Below, piece by piece: positions 1 to 10,612 of a DNA stretch of 64,000 nucleotides. Every line of letters begins with the position of its first letter. The stretch's first letter is position 1. The position numbers were made by a program, and so were the translations under genes. Below the pieces are notes generated by a model. It was not told the origin of the DNA. It saw only the letters and a list, made by a program, of their open reading frames with translations, and searched no databases. This stretch comes from Microplitis mediator (lineage: Eukaryota > Arthropoda > Insecta > Hymenoptera > Braconidae). The stretch lies in assembly GCF_029852145.1 (NCBI RefSeq), contig NC_079972.1, positions 2,070,901 to 2,134,900 of the forward strand, in the 5' to 3' direction.

Positions 1-281
1 TTAATAAAATATAGACAAAAATCCTGAAAATTTCATTAATTAATCTTTAACGGTTTTTTTGAAATGTATTTTTCAATTAAAAGTACTCAAAATGTTCATC
101 GTAAAAGAAATTGTTGCAAAAATACAAATTTTGAAAAATCGTTTGGGGGATAAATTTTCATAGTGAGTACCCAAAAAAAATTCAGACATAATTTTTATGG
201 TCAATTGGAAAATGGGGGGTCCACTTGACGTGATCTTGTGCAGCGTAATTTATTTGATATTTAATATTTAATATAACTTAC

Positions 282-393
282 AATTATCATCATTATCACT
301 GATGTCACTGACTTCCATGGAAACAACGTCATCGTCATCATCATCATCATTATCCGATGAAATGTTGATATGACGCCAATTATTGTCATCCAT
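282..393 (-). CDS. Possible first coding exon of a gene leaving the window
   Basis: A minus-strand ATG at 393 opens a short frame rich in Asp (a D7 run from GAT/GAC codons) that reaches a good splice donor (GTAAGTT, intron G at 281). The downstream exons would lie beyond the left edge. The Asp run also makes the frame compositionally simple, so it could be chance. I recognise no family and infer no function. Confidence 0.28.
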
Positions 394-1149
394 TTTAAAA
401 ATTTCTCGGATTAAATGAATAAATGCGAAGTGACAAATTAATTTATTTAATTATATTTTTCGAAAACACCAAAAAAATGAGACAAGTAAGTGAGTTTCAA
501 TATAAATGAAAAAGATGAAAAATATGAAACGAAATGAATTCTTTATAAAAATTACAATGGAAGGTTACAAAGATGATCAGTGAGACTCGGACTAGTATGA
601 ATGATTGTTTATATAAAGTGAATAAGAACTGCCAACTATTTTTTTGTCAGTGTTTAGTAGTTGATTTCAATATCCATAGAGAGCGTAACATCCTATTGGT
701 TGTCGCGAAATTTTGTTAAGGGAAATGAATGATCATGTGGCGCCTCTATAAGGTAAAAAAATAACTACCATAAATTGAGAGTAAAATAGTTGGCAGCCAT
801 TATCCATTGTATTCCAATTCAAATTTTGCAAATGGTCATTCAACAGTAAATTTTTGAGTGACGTCGCTATGTCGTTAGACGTCGATAACATAAATGATAA
901 TAAACTGTTCGAAAGTGTAAATAAACATTGAATAACACTTATCATAAATCAATGTGATCATGACATTGTACTTCATTTTAAGGTTCAAATGAAGAATACG
1001 AAGATACTGCTCAGGATAATACTGTAACGAATGTGAAACTGATCTTTTAAATATTTGGATAGCTAGAAAACAAATGCCTTCTTCTCTTGTTTTATAGATA
1101 CGCGACAAAAGTCAGTCAGTCTTATATTGACAGTTTAACAGCAAACATT
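394..1149. other. Gene-free AT-rich stretch
   Basis: Only short chance frames on the minus strand are present (70-77 codons, no motif). I see no RNA gene or clear repeat boundary here, although the right part may belong to the LTR remnant that follows. Confidence 0.5.
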
Positions 1150-1296
1150 GTATCTCAATAAGCTATATATTGCTCTTGCTTTCTTTTACTGCTGTTAATT
1201 GTGGTGTTGTTATTTCTAATATAAGTGTGTTATCATTGTAGTGTATAAGTGATATTAATTTAAGATACCAACCACTACAATTTGGTGTCAGAAGTG
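1150..1296 (+). mobile_element. LTR 3' end with primer-binding site, remnant
   Basis: At 1283-1296 the sequence TGGTGTCAGAAGTG matches the tRNA-Leu-type primer-binding site used by many Ty3/gypsy elements. It sits four bases after an LTR-like end (ACCACTACA, ending at 1279). No gag or pol frame follows, so this is a remnant. The left end of the LTR could not be placed. Confidence 0.35.
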
Positions 1297-2030
1297 CGCG
1301 TAACCTTCGTGTGTCGTGTGTACTTACAAATATAAGATTTAAAAAAAAAATATATATGTATCTGTCAATATATCATGACGTGATAGGAAAGGCAAAAGTT
1401 TAAAACGATCGTGTTTTTGATATTAAAAAAAAAAAAGACGTGCATTCAGTGATCAATTGAATGAGTTTAGTGAAAACATATTTTTTTTTAATTTGTGATT
1501 AAATATTTGTTTATGTGTTTAAATATTTTACAAATTCTGTATTCATTCGAGTTAAAAAGTTTTTAACGCACAAACAACCATTTTTATCGGGAATTACACA
1601 GTGTAATTGTAGGAACTCAACAATTACACTGTGTAATTTGTAAAATATTTAAACGCCAAAGAAGAAATTAATAAATAATTTGTTGCATTATTTTTGAGTC
1701 ATTAAATGTTAACTGCATCAATCATTAATCCTAGTCATTGTAATGGTAAATTCGGACAATATATGGAGAATATAATACCTTAAAATCATATAATTATATT
1801 AATTATGTTATATAAATAATATTTATGAAAAAAAAAATTTCTGCATTTTTAAAAAGTTGAAAATTTTTTTTTCAACTAAATAAAAAAAATAGAAAAAAAA
1901 ATCGGCCCACTCTGGGATACACGGGGATAATTGTAAAATTGATTGAAGTTTTTTTTGAGAAAAAAAAAAAAAAATTTAGAACGACGTACTTCGAAAAAAT
2001 AACGATTTTATACAAAAAACGCGATTCTTC
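1297..2030. other. Gene-free AT-rich stretch with a small repeated palindrome
   Basis: There is no coding frame. The palindrome ATTACACAGTGTAAT occurs near 1594 and the related ATTACACTGTGTAAT near 1623, so the pair can form short stems. Long A/T homopolymers follow. Confidence 0.45.
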
Positions 2031-2179
2031 TGTTACATTCTGGCTTATCTATTGATCATACAGAATATTTTTAATTTGACCAGGTTGACGTCGTTAGGGT
2101 GTCAATAGACCCCAGGTGCGTCAGCTGTTGACCTTCTCTTATTTTAGGCAAAAAGTTCAATGACTTACCATGGTGGAGA

Positions 2180-2761
2180 TTATGGGCCCCATAAGTCAGC
2201 CCAAATAATCCCTTTCTTGCGTAACTTCTTCGCCTCCGCTGGTGCGTACGCGTCTCGGCCGGTGGCCTTGAAGTAGGCCTCGGAGTAATACCCGTAACGA
2301 GGGTCGTGAAAAGGGATGCTCCCACTGGGTGGATGGACGGATGGAACGTCCACTGGATCCAACTGCCAACCCTCACTGATACCAGTCCAGAAGACTGGGT
2401 TCGCCAATGAATCCTCCTTTGCACAGGAAGAGCTTTGAAGGCTCGGTTCCTCCGTAAGGACGAGCGACTCCAGCTGTTGGACCACACCACAAGAGCTCGA
2501 CAGCTCAACGACACAAGAGCTCGATGGCTCAACGACACAAGAGCTCGACGGCTCAACAACACACGAGCTCGACAACTCCCGAACCTCACTTAACGCGATA
2601 CCCGAATTTGGAATAACCAACGTCACTGGATCGAGAAGAACTTCCTCGGCAACGATTTCTAGGCGGCGGCGTTGGTGAACTGAACGACCGAGATCCTCAT
2701 GGATCGTACGAAGAACCCGACGTAATTGGGCCTTTTTACCTGCCCTTCGGCTTCTCGGCAT
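2180..2761 (-). CDS. 193-codon ORF inside the 2031-3376 element
   Basis: This frame starts at an ATG at 2761 with a basic N-terminus (MPRSRRAGKK), followed by four copies of an 8-residue unit of the form (E/V)(L/P)SSSCVV encoded by a 24-bp repeat, and a C-terminal part with aromatic residues. I recognise no domain. A competing frame over the same DNA is also open, which the 24-bp repeat favours. It may be a gag-like or purely element-specific protein, or not translated. Confidence 0.3.
   Translation of the reverse strand: MPRSRRAGKKAQLRRVLRTIHEDLGRSVHQRRRLEIVAEEVLLDPVTLVIPNSGIALSEVRELSSSCVVEPSSSCVVEPSSSCVVELSSSCGVVQQLESLVLTEEPSLQSSSCAKEDSLANPVFWTGISEGWQLDPVDVPSVHPPSGSIPFHDPRYGYYSEAYFKATGRDAYAPAEAKKLRKKGIIWADLWGP
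2487..2577. repeat. 24-bp tandem repeat, about four copies
   Basis: The unit is close to ACACAAGAGCTCGACRGCTC plus four bases, with variants between copies. It keeps frame with the 2180-2761 ORF and encodes the SSSCVV repeats. Confidence 0.75.
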
Positions 2762-2788
2762 GAATTGTGGAAGTCAGGAAGGAAGTGC

Positions 2789-2893
2789 TTGGGCTGCCAG
2801 TGTCGGCGCCCAAAGCAGGTGAGAATATTGGGCTGCCAGTGTCGGCGCCCAAAGCAGGTGAGAATATTGGGCTGCCAGTGGCGGCGCCCAAAG
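2789..2893. repeat. 39-bp tandem repeat, 2.7 copies
   Basis: Units begin at 2789, 2828 and 2867, each opening with TTGGGCTGCCAGTG and containing GGCGCCCAAAG. The first two are identical as read, and the third has one change (GTGTCGG to GTGGCGG). It lies just 5' of the minus-strand ORF, in its leader. Confidence 0.85.
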
Positions 2894-3684
2894 TTAAAAA
2901 GGAAAATGTATTTTGAAAAAAAATACGGATAGATATATATATATTTTGCCTTAAAGTCCGAGTGACAGGATCAAGCCAGCGGATTTGTATAGAGTTCTTA
3001 GCTCTATTAGATCTTGTGATCGACTGACTTGATTCTGTCGCTCCTTGGTATAATACATTATCAAAACTGTTAACGTTGCATCTCAGGTTTCCTATGAGAG
3101 AATCGTCGTGGCCCGGGTCTCATGCATCGTCATCTGTTTAGACTATCCGCGAGCCACGGCGACTCTCTTATCGCAAGAGATTTCCGTTACATTGTTGGCG
3201 GTGAATAAAAATAATATCGCCAACAAAGTAACGATTTATTAATTTATTAATTAATTATGATTATAAGAAGTGTCGAACCGTTTATTCGCCCACTGTGGCG
3301 AATAAATAATTCGAGACTTCAAAAAAAAAATTTCTAAAAATTTTTATTTAAATTTAATTAGAGCCAGAACGTAACACTTCATAGAAGCGATCATGTTAAA
3401 TTTTTTTTATTTATATTTTCAAAAAATTCAATTAAAAACAAAAATTTCGAAAAAAAAACGTCCTGAAAGGTTAATTTTTGAGAGAGTTATGGCTATTTGA
3501 AAATAAAAGAGCCATTTTTTTGAAAGCTTCATAACTTTTTTTGGGTTGGGTAAAAAAATTTGAAAAAATTCTGGAAAACGTCTTTCATCGAGTAGAAAAA
3601 GATAAAAAATTTTCAGCGAAATCTAAAGGGGTAAGGTTCAAAAGTGGTCGATTTGGCATGGAATACCCCATATATATATATGTA

Positions 3685-4578
3685 TTAGGGTGGCTCAAAA
3701 AAACCGACTATTTTTTTTTTCGAGTCTCTTATGAAAATTTGTTGGTTTAAGATGTTTTAAGACGCCTCTCCAAAAATCAGCTCGATACAAAATTTTCAAG
3801 AGGTCGCTCACGAATTTTGAAAATATAAAAAATGATCAAAATTCGAATTTTTTTGTTCTAAATTTCTTCTTTCCCGTAGCAGCTATAGCTTATACTTATG
3901 AAATCATGACTACGCTGAAAATTTCAGCCCAAAATTAACATATTTAACCGGTGCTCAAGAATTTTGAATATTAACTGATTATATGTAACTAATACTTTTA
4001 ATTAGTTTTTGTACTTTTTCATAACTCAATTACTGTTATTTCGTTTAAATATAACTTTTGCATAACCGAAAATATACAGGACAGTCTTAAACAATAAAAT
4101 TGGGTGTTTTGAATAAGCAAAAAAACCTAAAAATTGAATTAAAAAATAAAAAAGTATGTAAATAACTTATTATTTCTATTTCTCGGGTTGTATTTTTATT
4201 CATTATGATACAAATTGATGGTAAAAAATTGAGAAGGTTTATTGTTAATATTCAAGGGTCGCTCGAAAACGTCCAAGAGACAGTACTTGGAAACATTCAA
4301 AATTCTTGAGCGACGTTTAAATATTCTAATTTTGATCTGAAATTTTCAGCGTAGTCATGATTTCATGAATATAAACTACAGCTGCCACGAGAAAGAAGAA
4401 ATTTAAAACAAAAAAATCCGAATTTCGATCATTTTTGATATTTTCAAAATTCGTGAGCAACCTCTTGGAAATTTTTTATCGAGCTGATTTTTGGAGAGGC
4501 TTCTTGAACCATCTTGAATCAATAAATTTTCATAAGAGACTCAAAAAAAAAATAGTCGGTTTTTTTGGGCCACCCTAA
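3685..4578. mobile_element. Foldback/MITE element with about 290-bp inverted arms
   Basis: The ends TTAGGGTGGC and its inverse begin arms that stay alignable for about 290 bases (3685-3975 against 4290-4578), including the stretch encoding 'AAAACCGACTATTTTTTT'. The flanks extend the inversion by TA, consistent with a TA target site. There is no coding frame, so it would be non-autonomous. A related end (TTAGAGTGGTCCAAAAAAAC) occurs near 53037. Confidence 0.75.
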
Positions 4579-4702
4579 TATGTATGTATGTATTTAATCA
4601 ACTGTATTACCGTGCAAACCACTGGTGTAGTAACTTACCCTACTACACAAGTTACCACGTCGGTGCTTAGCTAGACACTAAACACAAAACTTTTGTTAAG
4701 TG

Positions 4703-5161
4703 ATGAAACGATTAATTACAGAAACTCTTACTCGTTTGCAAGCGATAACTCAAATCGATCACGAATCATTGGAAAATGGGGAGGACATTACAAGAGCGAC
4801 TCGATCTGATAATGTGAAACAAGACATGAAAATTAAAAAAGCTTGGCAATTGTACAATACTAATGCATTGGATATTCCACATTTTTTGGCCTGTGCCAGC
4901 AATATCTTAAAGGCTTTTCGTGGTCATTTAATTGATAATGCTGAATATGATAAATTGGATCAGAATAATGGAGCAGGTATTAATTACAATAATTAATTTT
5001 TCAAGATGAATAATATTAAACATCATGACAGTTGAAAGCTTAGAAATTGTGTCAATTACGTTTTTAAATATTTTATTGCAGATGTTGACGCCTACCATAT
5101 TCACGACGATTATGACAATATCTTAATATTTTTAGAGATGGACATTATGGAAATACAGTAA
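4703..5161 (+). CDS. Small two-exon gene, unknown function (117 aa)
   Basis: Exon 1 runs 4703-4976 to the donor CAG/GTATTA. Exon 2 runs 5082-5161 from the acceptor TTTATTGCAG. The split codon joins in phase 1 and the frame closes with TAA after 26 codons. The product is helical and charged, with no signal peptide or membrane segment. The first ATG could instead be one codon earlier, if the GTG at 4700 is used. The phase-consistent join and a codon-like composition support a real gene, but no family is recognised. Confidence 0.45.
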
Positions 5162-6378
5162 CTAACTGATTATTATATGCAATTATAATAGATGAGTGGA
5201 TTTTTAACGATCGGTTTTGAAATCAAATTTAATTAATAGTTAATTATTAAAAATGAAACATTCTACAATAATTTTTTTTTTTATTATATTTATACCAGAT
5301 GTACAGTCTGTTCTACAAACTTTGTTACATTTTTGTTTATATTGACAAACTTCAGATATTTATCAAAAACTCTCAATAAGGAAAAATATTTGTTTATAAT
5401 CTAACATTTTTCTTAGAAAATATAAAAACATGAAAACATCACAGTCTTCTTTGTCACCTAGATTGCGCTCTTACTACACTCGTTAGATGTTACGCTATTT
5501 CTTTCAGCTACCTTACTGGTGTTCTTTCGTGCTGATTCTTTTAAAGAGGACGCAGATAGTGCTTTCTGGTAGGCCACTAAGAAGTGTTCTCCAAATTGCA
5601 TGCAGGACGGCATCATACTTTCCGTCTGTTGGTGTATTCTCACTCTCATTCACAAAATTTCCAAAATTATAACATAAACTCTTTTAAATAAATAATTATC
5701 CCTCTTTCAATAATTATTTATAGTTAAAAATATAATAGAATTTACTCGACCGCTGGGGTACACAAAAACTGCAAATTATGCACAGAAAAGAAAAATATAA
5801 ATAATAATAACTCGGATTTAATTATTCAAATAATAATATTAACTATAATAAATTATAAAATAAATAATAATAATAACTCCGCTTTATAATTATTATTATT
5901 GTTCAGGAATTTTTCCCCTGAACTATTACGTCGTCGACTCAGGAATTTTCTCCAGAGCCGGCGTATAGCTATAGATATATGTGTAGATATATGTATAGGT
6001 CTATATATCTATACAGCCAACTGCTGTAAGCGCGCAGTTTCTCAATTAAACAAAATATAATTTAAACAAAATACAATTATTTTATCATCCCCAATTCTTT
6101 TTCTACATGAAAATGTATCATTCAGGGGTAGTGAAATATAAAATCCGCCGAATTATTCACGTCGCGAATGCCAACAATTCCCGGGGAGGTTATCAGTAGC
6201 AATACATGGGAGGATAATACAAGAGTACTTACTCGATTTCGTCTTCCACTCGAACTAGTGATAACTTCACGACACCCGGTGAATTTACCAATTTTAATAT
6301 AATTAACCACTGTTAATTTACAACAAAAAGGATCAAAGTAATAGCAACGTATTTAGAAAAAATTTAGATAACGACAAC
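5162..6378. other. Gene-free stretch left of the Polinton
   Basis: The sequence is AT-rich, with two overlapping ORFs of about 60 codons on opposite strands near 5.5 kb that show no motif. At 6113-6126 ATGTATCATTCAGG is the inverse of 43126-43139 on the other side of the Polinton. The host site may therefore itself have been a small inverted-repeat element. This is weak evidence. Confidence 0.35.
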
Positions 6379-6847
6379 AACAGCAGTCGTGTAATGATGA
6401 GAGTTCTGGGACAGCAGCACTTGTAGGTACCTGCCGTACCGACCGAGCAGATACCGACTGTTCGTCCTGTTTTACCAATTGTTCGCTCTGTTTTACCGAC
6501 TGTGTTACTGGCGGTCGGTATGCCCCGTTTTATCGATATTTTGGTCATTTTGTGCTTATTTACGGCCATTTTATGCTCATTCGCGGCCATTTTGTGTAAG
6601 TTAACGGGTATTTTTGTTATGTCGTGCCTACTGCTGAGTCGGTAAGTTTTTATCGATATTATCATTGGATATCGACATGGTTCGTGTCCATGCTAACCGT
6701 TATCGACATGGTTTATGTCCATGCTAAATTTTATCGATATGGTTTGTGTCCATACTGTTTTATCGACATGGTTCGTGTCCATGCTAAGCGTAATGGACTC
6801 ATACACTAACTGTATGTTCACAATAATTTTATTACGACGCAATTGAA

Positions 6848-7065
6848 TGACGTCACATTCTTGGAAATCTATAGAACAACAAGTCGAAACCTGTTTAATG
6901 ACGTCACATTCTCGGAAATTTATTTATAGAACGACAAGTCGAAACCTGTTTAATGACGTCACATTTTTGGAAGTTTTGTTACGACGCAATTAAATCCGGT
7001 TTTAACTGCGCAGTTGACTTAAAATTTGGAGGTAGCGTCCTTCTAAAATGTTCTTTGTGACGTCA
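6848..7065. promoter_or_regulatory. Array of TGACGTCA (CRE/ATF-type) sites in left TIR
   Basis: Perfect TGACGTCA octamers lie at 6848-6855, 6899-6906, 6954-6961 and 7058-7065, the first three inside a repeated unit of about 52 bp containing CGAAACCTGTTTAA. The octamer is the consensus for bZIP factors of the CREB/ATF group. That it is used here is inference, supported by recurrence in the right TIR and the internal promoter. Confidence 0.65.
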
Positions 7066-7152
7066 TCGGCCAATCAACATCGGTGAGGTTATGGTGGGGG
7101 GTAAATTAGAATACCAATCAGAGGCAAGTCAACGGCGAAGGGGATGAGCCCA

Positions 7153-7373
7153 TATAAACGAGCTTGTTCCCCCCGAGCTCAACAGTCTCCTAAAAATTAT
7201 TAGCTTAACCTATGTGGTTAACCAAACAAAAATTATAACAAAAAAATCAGTGCTGTGCATAACCTAAAAATTTACAATATTGTATCTAACAATTAAAGGT
7301 ATGTATAACCTCAAAAGTTTTTATCAGTAATTAACTAATTATAAATGTTATTAATTAATAAATTTAATTACAG
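7153..7373 (+). promoter_or_regulatory. Left TIR promoter, leader exon and 75-nt intron
   Basis: TATAAA at 7153-7158 lies 28 bases before an initiator-like TCAACAG (A at 7181). A non-coding exon would end at 7298 (AAAG/GTATGT), with the intron ending at 7373 (TTACAG), five bases before the ATG at 7378. The same arrangement is found inverted in the right TIR. Confidence 0.6.
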
Positions 7374-7377
7374 AACA

Positions 7378-8208
7378 ATGGAGTTTTTTATGGACTTTGA
7401 ATTTCTCCAAGACGCTCGCGGTGAACAGATCGTAAAGGAATTTTGTGCATTTGGACATTTTTATGATCATGAAGAACCGTCATGGCGATGTTCTTTGTTT
7501 TCACCACCATGTCACTGGGATTCATTGCCTGCTAAAATTAAAAGCAGTAACCAGTGGACGATCAGAAATCGCACAGGCATTCCGTGGGATGCTGGACATG
7601 TACCTCACGATCAGGTAGAACATGTAATCAAGTTGGCAATATCTACAGACAAACCCTTTTACATTTTCGTCAATGGAGAGGCAAAGAAACATTGGCTTGA
7701 AAAGAAAATCGGTACATCGGTTCCAGTTATTCAACTCAACATGATGGAATATCGAGGATTCAAAAAATCTTTAAACTGCAACTACAACATGTACCATAAA
7801 TACATCAAAAACCCCGAGTGTGCATGTCAAAATGCTTATGGCATGTACGAATGGTATAAACGTCGCTGGGGTACCGACAGTCGATACAAGTCAATCCTTC
7901 TTTACCTACAGTCAGGAGAAAGTATTTTAAAAATGGCCCCCAAAGATATTGCTCAACTATCAAATGACTTTATACAACTATTCGCAAAAAGAGATGTTGA
8001 AGATGCTTGGGAATTGTTGTCAGAAGATATGAAGAATGATAAAGTAATTAAAGGGTTCCGGAGATGTCAAGAACACGATAATTCTGATACTGGTGACGTT
8101 GTGAAAAGTCGCAAACCTCTAAAACGCGATTGTTCTCAATGTCAATCTGTCGAAGACAATAGTTCTTCATTGTATATAAAGAAAAATAAAATAAATTTCT
8201 TTTCTTAA
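7378..8208 (+). CDS. DEDD exonuclease-like protein, Polinton-linked
   Basis: A 276-residue protein if started at the ATG just after the predicted splice acceptor; the open frame begins 33 bases earlier inside the intron. Near the N-terminus FMDFEFLQD resembles the Exo I motif (D-x-E) of RNase-H-fold 3'-5' exonucleases, and IFVNGEAKKHW falls where Exo II is expected. A Cys-containing C-terminal half (ECACQN) follows. The family is familiar from insect genomes, usually uncharacterised. Exonuclease activity is inference from the motif alone. It is the first gene inside the left TIR, transcribed inward, and converges with the capsid gene. A divergent paralogue lies at 36160-36915. Confidence 0.7.
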   Translation: MEFFMDFEFLQDARGEQIVKEFCAFGHFYDHEEPSWRCSLFSPPCHWDSLPAKIKSSNQWTIRNRTGIPWDAGHVPHDQVEHVIKLAISTDKPFYIFVNGEAKKHWLEKKIGTSVPVIQLNMMEYRGFKKSLNCNYNMYHKYIKNPECACQNAYGMYEWYKRRWGTDSRYKSILLYLQSGESILKMAPKDIAQLSNDFIQLFAKRDVEDAWELLSEDMKNDKVIKGFRRCQEHDNSDTGDVVKSRKPLKRDCSQCQSVEDNSSSLYIKKNKINFFS

Positions 8209-8240
8209 TTATGTGTTTTTATTTCTTAAAAAAAAAAATA

Positions 8241-8339
8241 CAGTCCCGTTGGTTTGACAGGCTAAGAGATTCGAACCTACATACTTACCTACATACAAAT
8301 AATTAACAAACGCTTTACCTGTCAAGCCAACGGGACTGT
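8241..8339 (-). terminator. 21-bp-stem hairpin with tRNA-like boxes between convergent genes
   Basis: CAGTCCCGTTGGTTTGACAG (from 8241) pairs with 8319-8339 over 21 bp with one G.T-type mismatch. On the minus strand the loop holds GGTTCGAATCT, a near-perfect pol III B box, and the 5' arm resembles an A box (TTGACAGGTAAAGCG). It sits in the 218-bp gap between two genes that converge, so it may end both transcripts. Alternatives are a tRNA-derived SINE or tRNA relic. Confidence 0.5.
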
Positions 8340-8426
8340 ATTTACTTATGACTAAATTTAAAAGGTATAAATAATAAATCATTTATTTTAAAATAGAAAA
8401 AAATGTTTATTAATTCTTAAAAGTAA

Positions 8427-9701
8427 TCAATATTTTTTTACTAATTTTCGTACATTTCCACTAATTGGGTTATAATTAACAATTCGATCGTGTAAAATCA
8501 AACAATAAGCTGCAGTGTGAGCTGCAAATGCTACTACAGATTCAAACTCCAGACGTACATCTACTGGTCCAGACTTGAGAGATTCGTTTTGCATTGAACA
8601 GTCAATAACAATCAACGGTGCTTTTGAGAGAAAATCTTTTTTCGATAATAGAGGTTGTGAGTCTCTATTGTAATATGACTTTTGAAAATTAGTGTACATT
8701 TCATACAACAGTGCATATTGATTGTGTGCAATATCAATTTTTAAATTTCCATAAGGATAACACTGGGAATTTAAATATAATTTTACATCACGAATATTAC
8801 AATGGTCAAATTCACAAGCATTTTTATCCAGTGCATTTCTTCGTGCAGTTTGGAAACCCAGAATAACATAGCGAGGTTTCTCCAGCTGATTCGATGTTTT
8901 AACTGCCCAAATCTGTTTTGTTGTAGCTGGCAGGAGTGGATATTCGTATAATTCCCAGGTTCGATAGCTCATTGATATTGATGGATCACTAGCGATGTAG
9001 TTGAGAAGTTGAATATTATGCTGATCAGCTACTTTAATATGAGGTATCATCCATTCAATTTTGTGCAGAGTAATTTTTACCTCTTCTGCTGCAGTTTGTA
9101 ACATTGCATCAGCATCAGTTTGTGTTCTCGATATTATCAGTTGATGTTGACAGTTGGGAACAATTCGATGATAGTCTTCGGCAAATCCACTCAGTAAACT
9201 AAGTGGGATAGACACATCAAAGTATCCATTAGCATCCGTGCATGAATTTTCGTTGCTTTTTAACCATCCAGCATTTTCCAATGTAGTCATTTGAGTGGGA
9301 CTATGTGATAAGTATCCTTTCATAGCACACGTTAACCCAACATTGTTAATGCGATCAATTTCTTCGCCATTCAAAAGATAACGTATTTCTCTCAATAGGA
9401 AACATATACCCATATTAATCATGCTTGTGGTTGCAACTGCAGTAGATCCATCTCTTTTTGTTAGCCTACCGTAGATATGCAAGGTACTTTTACTTGGTAA
9501 TAAATAAAGATTTTGGTTTTGCACAACAATTCGAATCTCATCATTATTGTTGAAAGTTGAAGATGCATATGGTTGATGCGCATGAACTTCATAATGAGCA
9601 ATGGTTTCATTAAAAATGACACTATGTTGAATTCCTAAAATTTCCTCCATGGTATTATACAGATAAGGCAGCAGAATCGTATTTTTACTTTCTCCTACCA
9701 C
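8427..9701 (-). CDS. Polinton major capsid protein (double jelly roll)
   Basis: A 424-residue frame whose sequence matches the insect Polinton/adintovirus major capsid family. Recognisable marks are NNNDEIRIVVQNQ near residue 52, the LREIRYLLNGEEIDR strand-turn near 108, and MKGYLSHSP near 127. The family forms double-jelly-roll hexons of an icosahedral shell. The frame is intact with no stop. The ATG at about 9650 (MEEILG) is an alternative start that fits the family length better. Next upstream is the minor capsid gene, about 140 bases away, on the same strand. Confidence 0.88.
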   Translation of the reverse strand: MVGESKNTILLPYLYNTMEEILGIQHSVIFNETIAHYEVHAHQPYASSTFNNNDEIRIVVQNQNLYLLPSKSTLHIYGRLTKRDGSTAVATTSMINMGICFLLREIRYLLNGEEIDRINNVGLTCAMKGYLSHSPTQMTTLENAGWLKSNENSCTDANGYFDVSIPLSLLSGFAEDYHRIVPNCQHQLIISRTQTDADAMLQTAAEEVKITLHKIEWMIPHIKVADQHNIQLLNYIASDPSISMSYRTWELYEYPLLPATTKQIWAVKTSNQLEKPRYVILGFQTARRNALDKNACEFDHCNIRDVKLYLNSQCYPYGNLKIDIAHNQYALLYEMYTNFQKSYYNRDSQPLLSKKDFLSKAPLIVIDCSMQNESLKSGPVDVRLEFESVVAFAAHTAAYCLILHDRIVNYNPISGNVRKLVKKY

Positions 9702-9843
9702 GTATTCGAAGGCCTAGACTCTTGAGGAATATTATGTTTTGACGTGTTAACTCTCTGGGAGATGTGCGACGACTGACGGTTCCTCGCTATCCCCTCTGAC
9801 TAATATAGCTTCTACCAACTTTGCTGTCATGTACAATAACCCA

Positions 9844-10581
9844 TTATTTATCAACAGATTTTATATGTAGACGAATAGTTACTGTTTCTCCACGGAAATT
9901 AACTATTTTTCCAGCTTCATTAACAATTTTCAATTGAAAAGTATGTATTGCTTGCACTGTGACTAGAAGATAAATGATGTGTGAAGGTACTTTGTTGATC
10001 TTATATCCTGGTGAGGCTGTTGGAAAGAACTCATGAATCGTGTGCACTTTGTTATCATTGATGTATGCACCTGCTGTAATATTGCATTTAACTCGAAGCG
10101 CATTAACACTAAGTATTGTGACAGGCAAGTCAGATTGATGAGTTATATTTGGTTTAAGTTTTCTAGCGGAAAATCCTAGAAGACGTCCAATAAAGTCTGA
10201 TGGTTGAAAATCGATTTGATAATTACACTTTATTTGACATCGAAGTTCATTGTTATTAGGTCTCAGACTTAGAGAGACATCTGGCAATGCTTCAATGATA
10301 TAATTTTCAATATCTTCAATTTCATAACTGCCCGTTGGTATTGTTACTACTTTTTTATCAGGGGGTTTATATGCTTCTTTGCTAGATTTTTTATCATCCA
10401 ATCTTGTAGTTATGTAGAATTTATTATAACCAACATCGATATTAGGTATCGAGTTAAATGTTAACAGTTCAATGAGCCCTAGCCTATAATTTTTTGTTGG
10501 AGACAACTCAATTGGAGGAAAGTAATTTGCCTCCAAGATGGAGGACTCTCCTGATAGTGTTAACGTAAACGATTCATCCAT
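9844..10581 (-). CDS. Polinton minor capsid protein (penton-like single jelly roll)
   Basis: A 245-residue frame matching the conserved insect Polinton minor capsid protein. It has an N-terminal segment on deriving the particle lattice (SPTKNYRLGLIELLTF), IPTGSYEIEDIENYI near the middle, LLGFSARKL, and the very conserved KVHTIHEFFPTASPGYKI towards the C-terminus. Such proteins form the vertices (pentons) of the capsid. It lies between the protease and the major capsid gene on the same strand, the usual morphogenesis cluster. No frame breaks were seen. Confidence 0.87.
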   Translation of the reverse strand: MDESFTLTLSGESSILEANYFPPIELSPTKNYRLGLIELLTFNSIPNIDVGYNKFYITTRLDDKKSSKEAYKPPDKKVVTIPTGSYEIEDIENYIIEALPDVSLSLRPNNNELRCQIKCNYQIDFQPSDFIGRLLGFSARKLKPNITHQSDLPVTILSVNALRVKCNITAGAYINDNKVHTIHEFFPTASPGYKINKVPSHIIYLLVTVQAIHTFQLKIVNEAGKIVNFRGETVTIRLHIKSVDK

Positions 10582-10612
10582 GACTGATTGCTATTCAGCA
10601 TGTAGTACCAAT

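Larger units (their letters stand above)
2031..3376 (-). mobile_element. 1346-bp element with 15-bp inverted ends and CTTC duplication
   Basis: The left end TGTTACATTCTGGCT (2031-2045) and the right end AGCCAGAACGTAACA (3362-3376) are inverted copies with one mismatch. The four bases CTTC lie directly outside both ends (2027-2030 and 3377-3380). TG...CA ends and a 4-bp duplication are typical of an LTR of the Ty3/gypsy type, so it may be a solo LTR or a tiny LTR-derived element. A 15-bp inverted end is long for an LTR, and a DNA transposon remains possible. Base composition is richer in G+C than the neighbourhood. Confidence 0.6.
6385..7377 (+). repeat. Left Polinton TIR with promoter, leader exon and intron
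   Basis: Inverted copy of 41807-42954, recognisable throughout: the shared GGCCATTTTGTG and CATGGTTCGTGTCC repeats, the TTACGACGCAATT boxes, the TATA region, and a splice site just before the first ATG. The outer part carries short internal repeats (GCCATTTTRTGC-type and TCGACATGGTTYGTGTCCA-type units). The right copy is longer because it holds more copies of the TGACGTC-containing unit. Confidence 0.9.

Noticed and set aside
5458..5672. Overlapping ORFs of about 60 codons on both strands
   Set aside because: I considered a transposase C-terminus, but no motif supports it.
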